A stretch of DNA of 64,000 nucleotides, taken from NCBI GenBank assembly GCA_944470555.2, contig OX104127.1:98542708-98606707 (forward strand). The letters run 5' to 3'. The notes under the pieces are model-generated. The model had not been told where the DNA came from. It did not search any database and saw only the letters and a program-made list of their open reading frames with translations. Source of the DNA: Heterobilharzia americana. Its lineage: Eukaryota; Platyhelminthes; Trematoda; Strigeidida; Schistosomatidae. Below, piece by piece: positions 27,201-39,200 of the stretch. A program made the translations under genes and the position numbers. Each line of letters begins with the position of its first letter. Within the stretch, counting starts at the first letter, position 1.

Positions 27201-30200
27201 TTGTTCCTCGCTGGAATCAGAGAGGCGAAATGACGCCAGTTGGTGAAAGCCCCTGGGAAGTCAATCGACCGATGTATCTTCTCTCCCTCGATGAAAGCGA
27301 AAGTAAACATGGGAACATGGAATGTCCGCACCATGTTTGAACCCAGCAAGGCAGCCCAGATTGCAAAGCAGATGAGAAGGTATCACATTGGAATGCTTGG
27401 AATTTGCGAAAGCAGATGGAATGGGAGTAGACTCTCCAAACTGTCAACTGGAGAGGAGTCAATAATCTACTCCAATATTGTCATCCAGACGACAACCACG
27501 AACACACTGAGTTTTCGAGTGGTTATCATGATGTCCACAACAGCATTGAAGGCTCTCTCTCTCATGCAGTGGGAACCAATCTCCTCCTGCTGGAAGAACA
27601 AGACAAGGAATGGATCTCGACGGACACATGGAAGCTGATGGAGCACAGAGAGTAGGATGGTGAAGCAGATGAACCAGTGCAAGGATGCTCAACGACATGA
27701 GGATTTGAGTACAACGTACGAAACACTGGACAAAGAAGTGAAGAAGAGTGCGCACAAAGACAAAAGACACTTCCACGACACACTGAAAAGTGAAGCAGGA
27801 CAGGCTGCAGGTAAGAGAGACCTGACAACATAGTATCAAATAACCAGGTTACTATCTGGAAGGGAAGAGATCAACACAGATGAAACCAACAAAGGATGAT
27901 GCAAGAGATCTAATTACCAAAGAAGAGGAACGTAGGAAACAATGGGCTGACCACTTCAAGAAGCTCTTGAATCGACCACCCTGACCACCTGCACTTCGTC
28001 CAGAAATACCACTTGCAGCCGAGCCACAGAATTACCAGTGAACATAGGCCCTCCAACGAAAGTCTACTTCCTGAATGCCATAAAGCTACTGGAATTCGGG
28101 GAGGCGGCAGGACCAGATGGAATCCTGTCGGAAGCATTGAGAACAGAGGCAGAGACAACAGCGGATATGCTCACACCACACCAATATTGCAGAAGGTCTG
28201 GAAGGAAGGGAAGGTACCTGCCCATTGATTGGAAGAAGGGCTATCTTGTCAAACTCCCGAAGAAGGGAGACCTAAGTCTTTGCAAGAACTGGCGCGGAAT
28301 CAGGCTTCGGTCCACCCGGAGCAAGCAAAATATTAAGCCACATCATCCTGGAAAGATTAAAGGATGCACTGAATTCCAAACTACTACCGGAACAGGCTGG
28401 CTGGTTTCAGGAAAGACAAATCATGTGCTGACCAAATTGCAACGCTTCACATCATCATAGAACACAGCATAGAATGGCATTTAATTCTCTACCTCACCAC
28501 AACTTCATCGATTTTGAAAAGGTCTTTGACAGCGTCGACCGAGAAGTAATTTGGCAGCCGCTTCAACACTACAGTTTTATTGCGATAAATCTTTATCAAC
28601 CTCATTCAACAGCTATATGAAGACGCCACATGCCAAGTGATTCACAATGGGGAGCTCAGTGATGCTTTTGAAGTGGAGACAGGGAACAGGAGCAAGACAA
28701 TGCTGCCTACTATCACCCATGATATTCCTGATTGTGGTCGACTGGATCATGCAACAAACAGTGAGGAGCTGTGAGAAGAGGAGGATACGCTGAACTGGAG
28801 AAAAGATCCTAGAAGACTTGGATTTCAGCGATGACTTATGTCTAATGTCTTGTCGTACAAACTAGAAGATCTACAGGCGAAAACTAACAAGTTGACGGAA
28901 GAGGCAGGGCAGGGCAGGGCAGGGTAGGGCAGGGCAGCGAAGACGGGACTTCAAGTGAACGTAGAGAAGACAGAGGTGATGAAGATACCCAACCAACAAC
29001 ATCAACAAACTCCAATCACCACCAACGGGAGGAATCTAAAGGAAGTAGTCTCTTTCACACACCTAGGCGTGGTAGCACCGTTTCAACTACATGTGGCGGT
29101 ACAGACGAGGACGTCAAAGCAGCCAGAATCGGAAAAGCAAGATAGACGTTCACTAGCCTGAAACCAGCGTTCAGATCTGCACTCAGCATAAAGCGTGAAC
29201 AAGATCCAGATTTTCAACACCCACGTCAAATCAGTTCTTCTGTGTGGCTCAGAGACTTGGCGCGTTACGAAAGGCATTTCCAACAAACTACAGACATTCA
29301 TCAACAACTGCCTATGCTGGCTCGTTACTGAAGCTCAGATAGTGAGAATAATAAGAATAAGCAACAAGGAAGTCTGGCTGGCTGGGAACGAACCAACCAA
29401 GAAAGTATCGCTCAACAAACATGCAGAAGGAAGTGGAGATGGATTGGATTGGGCATGCACTGTGGAGGCCGACTGGGGACATCACGCGTCAGGCCAGGCC
29501 CTTGAGTGGAACCCAGATTGGTAGCGACGAGTTGGGCGTCGTGGTGAGGGTGACATGGAGGAGATTGTGTTAGGAAGAAATGAGAGCTTCTTGACTGTCA
29601 TGGAGCCAGGTTCAAAAGATTTCATAGGCCAAAGTGCACTGGAGACGTGCTACTGAAGCCCTATGTTCCATTAGGAACCCAAGGGACAAATAATAAATAA
29701 TAGTAATTGTATTTATCATCCACAATTATTTATTTCTACACACTTATTTAGATAGGAGAGTAGTCTTATTGTACAGTTTTGTTAATAAAGTAAAATAAAC
29801 TTGTTATATTGTTGATTTAATGTGTTACACTGTCATTTACTGGATGAGATTTCGTTCAGAATTTACTGCTCGTAGTAAAGTGATTATAGAAGTGTACCTC
29901 AGAAGAGTGCCCAAGCTATCGAATTAAATTTGGGAAATAATTCTCGATATTGAAATCTACTCAGTTGAATGTGCTATAGTACATGTCAATGGCATAACTT
30001 TAGATACGTGTGCATTTTTCGCGTCAATTTGTGTGCATTCCTTATTCATTTCTGTTATTGTCATTACCATTATATGCTATCGTACATCCAATCAGTTGTT
30101 AATTGTTGGTCGTACTATCAATAACTCAATATTATATCATTCATATGCAGATTTGCCGCCTTGCTTTTCAAAACAATGCTTCCGATGCAATATCCCAATT

Positions 30201-33200
30201 CCGCAGACACATTAATTTCTTTTCCAATCTTGTTGGATTACCGCAATTAGCATTTGAACATGAAGCGTGGATGTCGAAGCAGTAAGTCATCTTTCATTTT
30301 CTGTCCTACTTCACTGTCATCTTTTGTGTATTTCATTTCTTCATAAGTAGCTTGAGTTTATTTTCGTTCCCTGCATTGTTCCTAATAATTCTGTTAAATG
30401 AATTTCAATCTTTTTAGATTTGAAATTCTGGGAGATCTCTTCCAGGAGGCCATCAAATCCAGTCTTACTCCGCTTATGACTCAGCACCCTGGGTTATATT
30501 ATCAAGAAGCAGCCAGACATGCAATTTGTCGTCGTCAGCTGTGTCAAGCTCTATGTATACCCACGGTGAAAGCTGCTGAAATGAATGCAGACGACAAATT
30601 ATTTTATCCATTGTCAACTGGACCTTACGAATCCCCTGTTGGACTGGATGTCACATTAGCTGCAGACGGTGGTTTATTAGCAGAAGAGAGTGATTCCACA
30701 CCTCAGTCTTTGAACTATTCTTCAGAATCTTCTAAATCAAAGCGTACAGGAATTAACACTGCAATGTTTGTTCGTGTACAGTCACCTCATTTATTTAAAA
30801 AACAGATTTCATTGGCTACAGACAATTCTAGTCTACCGCCTTCTTATTCACCCAATCAGTTATCTCCAGTCGAAAACACGTCAGCTATGGAAAAAGTGGA
30901 TGGCCTTGAATTTTACGGTCAAAGACTTTGGCGTCAAGGGATTCAGAGCATAGAGCCACCAAATCTAGCTAAAGAACGAGAAGGAATCTTGAATCTACAG
31001 AAGGCGGAACTTGAGGTTGACCATTCTGTAAGTCCTTTATGGTACTATTTCAGTCATCCATTCTTGCTTGAAAAGTTCAATCTGTTACTTTCCACAGCAT
31101 TTGTTAAGATGTGAAGCATTGGATGTGGATATGTGGAAAAAGCGTTTTCTAAATCAAAGCGGCTCTTATTTTTGTTTTGATTTTATCTTACAACTGAGTT
31201 TAACTTCAAGGCATCTTAGGAAAAGCGAAAAGACGATTGCACCGAAGAAATCTTTTTTTTCGACAAACTGTACATTCGTGAACATATAGTCAAGCGGATA
31301 AAACATTCCAGAATATCCACTAATGTAAAGCTAAGGGAATGAGTTGTTTGGAGAGAAAAAAAATCTCTTTTTGCTGCTATCGTCTTTTGTCTTTAAAGCA
31401 TACGCTACTGTACTGCATTCATCTTTTTGTCAATCTAGAGAAAACTAAACTGATTGGTCAATGATTAACACTTCCAGCTTTATTAAAAATTTATTCAACG
31501 GTAAGCTTGGTTTGTATGTGGTAAGATGTTTGAATAGACCAAAGTAGTTCATCACATTTTTCTCGTAATTTTACCCATTTATCATTAAGAACCCACTTAT
31601 CCTATTTTACGCCGCCATTTTTGCTCTTTTCATAATATCAGAGGTATATCTTTGAATACCAGTTGTGTAGAACTTAATTGTCTGAAAGTTGCATCATAAT
31701 TAACAAGAATTATATTGGATACTTAATTACGACAGTTTATTGATAAAGTGCTCACATTATTTCACTACCTTGATAACTTAAAGTTGGTGGGTAAATTCCA
31801 TGAGATATCTTAGTTGATGGGGCAAAAAAAGCCAAGCAATGTAGAAATCTGCACGCTAGTTTTTGATTTAATTTACAACACTTGTCGATGGTGCACGGAA
31901 AGAAATTTAAAATGAACCAAAAGGACGGAATTTGTGGACATCAGACGAATACATAGAATATTTCATTTAAGAATCGGTTTTTCGTAACAGACTTCGAGAA
32001 ATGTCACATAAACTTTGATTACTGATTCCTAAAGGATCTAAAATTACCGACAAAGCTTATATTCTGTAGAAAATTGTTTTTCTTGGGCTAGTTTCATTCT
32101 TTGCCCTGATCATTCTAAGTAAACCTGACCTTCCTCTGCTACCAGTTTGTGTAGGCAGTCGCTCAGTATGTAGAACAAATATTTAGTGAATTCAGGTACC
32201 ACTTCGCAAATGTTCAAAGTATCCCAGGTATTTCAAGATTTTGTCTCAAACGCTTCAGAAGTTGTTTGTGGAATCTTATTGAGCACAAAGCATCTTTACT
32301 ATTACGTCTTCACTTCATCTTTCCATGTACTACGCTCCAGCTGTTTCAGTCATTTCGTTAGTCGTCATCGATGTTGAACCTGATATATGTAAACGATATG
32401 ATACTTCGACGCGATACGAATAACGACAGAACAATGACTTCTCGCCACAATATCCAGCTGAAACCAGAAGATTACAATGGGATTGAAAGTATATTTATAC
32501 CAACCGAATGATACCATTATAGTTGAAAGTTCAGTCGTTTATACCTTGAGGTTAGAGCACTTCGGTAGTATCATTAGCCCTGACGGAAATGGTGTAGTTC
32601 ATTGCCTACTGTACGAACGTTCATCGGGTCGCTAAGTAGATTTCGTATTTTTTAATTTTGATTTATGTTCACTACCTTTAATTGCAATGTGTCATAGATA
32701 TGTAGAGTGCACTGACTTGCCAATTGCGGGAAGTGGTCAATCCAATAAAACACTTCAGTCCCTATTTGTAGACGGGACATCAGGACAGACCAGTCCTATA
32801 GTAACAATTTACATCTGAAGGATGATAAAGACACCCCAAACTCAGGGTACCACTTCTCATAACAGGACTCTATTATTTGCGTACTCTAGGCCTACTAAAG
32901 AGTCTTCTGTGACCAGGTTAATTCTAGTAAAGTCAGATGAGGAAAAGGAGACCTCTATAGGCATGTGTATTGCAAAGTTAAGTAGGAATCAAGAGAGTTG
33001 ATATCCTTGACAAACACCACTTGATGTACACAACTCACCCGATGGCTTACCATAGACTCTAACACGCCCACAGGTGTTCAGACTCAAAGCCTTCAGTGGG
33101 ATGGTGTACTTACTCGGTACCCATTTAAGTGAGATACTTCCTTAAGGCGTTTCCACTGACTAAGTCGAGTGCCTCCTTTAGATCAAGAAGTACGGCTATC

Positions 33201-36200
33201 ATCGGGTGCTGGTGAGCGTTTTTGTGTTCTGGAACCTGTTGGAAAGTGAGTGTCTAATCGATACACTCACGAACAAGTCGGAAACCTGGGGGGTTTTCTC
33301 TGGTCTGTCGCTCTCGAGTTTCATTTAAACGTTTGCTTCTCTTTGTTATAAGTTTGAAAAATTTGGACGTTATAAGTAAGTGAGGTCTAAGAACTTTGTC
33401 GTTTCGCCATTCATTCAGTGTGACTGAACCACCAAGTCGTTTATCTCAAGATTGGGCATATAAACGTTCAGTAAAGAAAGTCGGTCATTTGCTGGTTTTT
33501 ATACTGTCAAATATACCTCCCATTGAAGCACCTATGTCATCAACAAAACTTTCTCTTTTTCCTTTAAAAAAATGTACTTCTGTCTGTTATGTTTGAAGTA
33601 AATGAACACTTAAAGTTTCCTTAGTTATTTGAATGCTATTTCCATAGGCAAACTGTTAATAATCAGTAAATAGTTGCAAATTTCTTTTTGTTGGACTTTT
33701 TTCAAGTAAAGTCACACTGATAAAGTAGTCCAGCCTTCTGCTGAAACATTTGCAGGCGAAAACTCAATTTTATCCTATCCATCTGAGATCCCAGTAATCA
33801 TACGGCTATAGAGTAACTGTTTGTACTAGTGAACGTGGTGCGTACGTGTGGGTTTCATCAATGGTACTATCTTTATATAAAACTTAGAGAATGCCTATTC
33901 GTTTTTTACTTGGAAAGCGAATTACGGGTGTTTCAATATTTATTAATTGGTAAGATGATTTCTGTTATCGGTTAAAGGAGATCTTTTTATAATCACCAGT
34001 AGTGCTGGTCCATATGATATAATCGATGTTCTGTTATCTTCATCTTTAGAATAAGAAAAAATGTTTTTTTGTTTTTTAATTCTAGACTTTCATTATACCA
34101 CTTCTGGAGCAGACTCGACTGCAGTACAAACGATATAAGGCTGAACGAATGAAACTGTATCCATGTGAGTTTCTAGTCAATTTATTTGAATATGTCTGTC
34201 ACTAACTGTTTGTCTAATCATTTCATCATCTTTATCTAAATTACTTTTTTCCCCTGATGCATAAGTAGAAATTCAGCATTGTGATGGAGTATAATTCCAT
34301 ATCGACTAAGCTTATTTTATGCAGTACACAGTGGCATAGCACACAATCATTTCAAAGCTATATTTCATTCCGACAATGTTTTGTCGAATTTAGTAATAAT
34401 TTGCATCAGATAATTTGCATAAAGATAGCTGGAACAGAAAATAAAGAATATAGAAGTAAAAAGACTTAGGAAACCTGACCTATGTACAGTAATAACGTGT
34501 TTAAGACCCAAGGCCATATCGAAAAGCCTTATTTGGTCGACTACAAATAACTCTGGACTATCTTATTGTTCAAGCATGATTTTCGTAGCCACTGAATCTT
34601 TTGTTCGTAGTTGACGTTTTTATTTAGTTTGCGGTAAATAAGGACATGAAAAAACGCTGACATGCATCATATAGTCGCCACAAAAAATGGTGGGCAGCGC
34701 GAAAAACAGTACTCATATAGCAAGCATAGTTTGAGTAGCTCTTAGGATGTTAGAGATAACTGTAGTCTATCGAAGGGATGATTACAACATCAGTTAGCGT
34801 ACCGTTATGCTTCACCTTCTATTCTGCATAGATTTCAAGAAAAGTAGTTGTTTCTAATTAGTTTCAATTTTGAATCCGGACGGATATTCATCATAGACTG
34901 ATATCAGTTGGAGAAACATTTTAGATCTAGGAGCACTGGACAATTGTTTTGTCCCAGTACAGGACTCCTCGGCAGTGCGCACCCACGACCCTAGCAAGGA
35001 TCGATCCCAGGATCGTCAGGTTCTGTGGCCAGCGCGTTACCACTGAGCCACTAGGTTGGGATCGAGGCTCCTAATGGTTCTCCAAGTGATGTCAGTCTGT
35101 GATAAATATCAACCTAAAAACAATAAAGGAATCCCCGTAAGCCTTTAAATTGAACTTCAGCTTTCTTTTACGAGACAGCAGTCATATGGACATTACAGAA
35201 TTAGTTTTCCATGCTGTTCTGTTACTGTTGATATTTTAAAAAGTATTGGATCTTTTTAGGAGGTAAGTCATAAATTGGTCCTGGTTACAAACTGAGTTAT
35301 ACGCGTACTTAATGACTATGACACTTTTTGTGCTACTAATTGGGTGAAATATATTTGAAATCTAAGATGACTAGTTCTTATTCTGCTTGGAATGTTTTCT
35401 GTCGAATTGGGTGCTGTATTGTCTCCGCTGTACCAGCTTTTTGCATATGGAAGATTAACACTATCCTGAAAACAAGTTAAATACAACTAGACCACTATTT
35501 GATCAAAGAGAACTTATCGGCTAAAACAAGACAGAACTTTTCTCATTGGCAAAAGTGCTCGAGCTTACTTCTGAACAGACATCACAGCTAGCAGTGACTA
35601 AGAGGGTAGCTTCGAACAAGGTCAGGTAATGAGAGAGATCAATAAGGATTGAATTAATGGGACAGATCATCTTTTGAAAGCCAATGAAGAAAATATTAAA
35701 ATTTACTGAGATAAATTTTCAGATAGAAAATAGAGATAGGCTAATGAAAAAATCCCAAACTTTTACTAAATCTTTTGGAATGATTCTAAAGGCCACCCTA
35801 GCAATCACTGGAGATAAGTAATCAGGTATCTCGATTTTGGTTAGAAAGGTAGTTATGTAAAAGAAGGAAATAAACCGGATTGGTTATTTTGTAGTTGTCT
35901 GGGTGACCTTTGAAGTCACTAATCTTTTAGAAAACAAGACTAAGATTTTCACTGTTGAAATTCAAATGATGCACATTTCATCCACTCGCTCTCATTTGAT
36001 CACATAACTAAGCATTGAAAATTGTAAGTGGATGAAATTCATCTCAATGAACACGTCTATGCCAAAAATAAATGGCCCATACTGCTGAGGAGTTCCAAAC
36101 TAGGACGAAATAGCTGTCCAGTGCTTCCAGGTTTTCAATGGTTCGCTAACTAATGTCAGTCTGTGGCGAATGCTACCTTAGAAATAAAAAATAGATGCTT

Positions 36201-39200
36201 TTGTCTAGGGTAAGCATATTCAAATAATATCACTTCGTATTAAACTGAATTATCAAGCCACAGAAATTTGAATAACGCACTGTCTCTGACACATGATATT
36301 GGTTGCTTAACACCATGTTTAAAGTGCTTCACTAATCTTCACCTCATAATTCTAATGTTGCTATCGAATTTTAGATATTTTTTTGTTCCCTTCTATGTAA
36401 ATTAAACAAAAGCCATGCAAAAGGATGTTCAAGTATTTAAAGAACTGAAAGTACACCCGTGATATACGGCAATGTTTGGTGCTTTCAAACTAAGCTCATA
36501 ACTTACTGATTCAGTCTTGAATATCACAGCTCTTTCTTTTTGCGAGTCCATAATAATTGTGTTTTATCACTCTTTTACTAATATTGTTCCCTTTTTTCCT
36601 TTTAGGCATTTTAATGGGCTCTGAATACTATGATAAACAAGATTATGATAAAGCTCTTAGGTAACGTTTCAAACAAAAGGAGAAAAAAGCTAACAAAGTA
36701 ACTAATCTTTTCCTTGTAGTTGTTATTTGAGTGTAATCAATGAATATCGTAATGAGAAATGGTGGTCTCTCTATTCTTTCACATTGAAACGAATTGTGAC
36801 GTAAGTTTTGTGTTATATGCGTAACTTTTATTAATAACCGATTGATTCTGTTGGATTTTTTGTACTTAAGATTGACAGTGAGATTCAAAACACTGACTGA
36901 AATTTATGACCATCACGTGATATAATCCTGCAGAGAACGGAGTGCAATGGAAACGTGCTACTGAAGCCCTAGGAACCTAAAGGACAATTAAATAAATAAT
37001 AATAATGTGATGCAATCTAGAAGCTCTCACATAGGAACGAATTTTTTAAATGATATGAATGTCATTGGCACTGAGATACATTGTTTCTGGTTAAGTATCT
37101 GAAGGCAACCCTCAGAAACATGTGGGTTTATGCTTTATCCTTGTTGAGATTTACCTGAATACTGCCTCTGTATATATGTGTTTTAGTGAATTAATTACGT
37201 TCATTAATCAGTAAAATTTGATTTGCGCTTAGAGGTAGAACCCTATGTTGTAGCTGATTTGTAAACAAGAGCACAGTTTAATCTCATGATCTCAAAATCT
37301 TTTAAACGAGAACCAAATCTTAAAGAAATAAGCATCTTTTAGCGATCCTGAGGTTAATTGAATTTAAATATTCAATACCTTAGTGAAATGTACCTTCTTG
37401 ACGGTTTGGCTGATTATCATTATTACAGCAGGAATGCAGTTCCGAACCCATTACTCATGAATAACTGTTCACTATCTATTGAGCAATTCATAATCATGTT
37501 ATCCGTGTCACATCTGTATAAAACACGATACAATTCAGCAGTTTAGTCTTGTGTTGTTCATTCATTAGTGATTTGTTGATAGTTATCATCCGATTAGGAT
37601 GAGTTTTATTTTTTGTAGTGATGAGAAAATATTAATTTTTGACTATTTCAATTCATTAATCATGGAAGTAGTATTCTCATACATACGTATTGCAATAACC
37701 TTCAGAAAACGCAAGAAAATAGTGTTGTATTACGATGGAATTACTTAAAAGTTTCTCGGGTAACTTTCATATCGTTACTTACATCAGAAATATTAAATGG
37801 GTTGGCGTTAAAAGACTTTCAGGAAGGATAATATTTTCTGATCACATAAAGAAATATCCACCTGCTGAAAGTGGTGTTCCTTTCAACCCTCACGTTAGGG
37901 GGTGAGTAGAAGTGGGTGGATGTTTTGACTTTGAAGAATTCACTTCATTACTTTTTTTGTCAAGATAAATGACTATCCTTCTTCACTCAACATTTGAGTA
38001 AAATTAAATCTTTGCATTACATTAAACTTTTCATAATATTTCAGATGTGCATATTTAGTCGCTCAGCCTACAATATTTCTCTCATCCTGTTTGGAACTTC
38101 TTGGTCCGAGTGAGTTTGGTTTTAGAATTTTGCAACGAGATTAAATTTTTATCAAAAGACATGTTATACTTCTAATTTTTATTCGGTCTGTCTAATGAAT
38201 CAGAGTTGAAAGTAAATATAATTTAACAGCTTATCCTTCTTCTATAGATTAGCATTTTTACCGTTGTATCCGCGTGGAGTTGACAAACATTGACATGATA
38301 TGTATGTACATTAGCCTAGGTGCCCGAACTCGATACCTTATCTCATAGCGTGATGCAGTAATACTTATTGAAGTCAGACGACGATTATACCGAGGCCCAA
38401 TTGTGTGAGTATCAATCAGTTGAAATGCCGACCAACTGCAACACTACCAGAATTCCAGGAAATCAATGCACCCAAGCCGTCACTTGCCAAGGTGTGGTTG
38501 GCGTACAATAACTGTCTAACTTTTACATGACAATCAGTCAACTATCTGTAATATAAAGGTCAGTAGGCAGTCAATAAATTCTTACTAATGGATACAAAGC
38601 TATAGGTTTATCTACTCTGGCAACTTGAATACGTTCTCATTACTTCTGGATGAACGTTGATGAGTGATTGTCGAAACTGTATTTAGCACACATGAATATG
38701 GTAGCACACTGCAGACTATATCCTTCATATAAATGTCTGAAGTACAGAGTTATAACTGAGAGTTATTTTATCTTAATTTATATTTGAAAGCCGGTCATTT
38801 AAACACAAACGTTTTTGGTTTACTTCAATGTGGGTAGTACTGATACACCAGAAATGTTAGGAAAAATAAAACTGCACCTAAAAGAAGTTTTATGTCGATA
38901 TGTCAATCCATATTCGGCCTTATTTAGAGGTGTTGGCAAAATAATTTTCTTCGTGTGGTTATACTGCAAACCAGCCCAGGTTGTCATCTGTATTACCTTG
39001 GAAAAGCCTTAAATAATAATCACATGCCAAATCAATACTTTATATTGACTAGACAATGTATAGCAAAGGCTGATTCCACACATTTCGCTTTCATTGACGA
39101 TTAATAATAAGTAGTTACGTTGATTGTTATGTTATGCAAAGATGCATCTACCTGTCTAATATAAAAATTAAAATATTCACGGTGTGTTTTGCACTATCTA

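Noticed and set aside
27217..27839. Several long minus-strand frames over copy B, and plus-strand frames over copies A and C
   Set aside because: They are antisense shadows of the retrotransposon coding strand, repeated in all copies for that reason.
34995..35055. A tRNA gene at the strong A and B boxes
   Set aside because: The A and B boxes are well formed but no acceptor, anticodon or T stems can be drawn. It is a SINE head.
37860..37925. A short less AT-rich stretch as a possible exon
   Set aside because: No flanking splice sites in a usable phase and no similarity to TRAPPC11. Exons 11 and 12 join without it.
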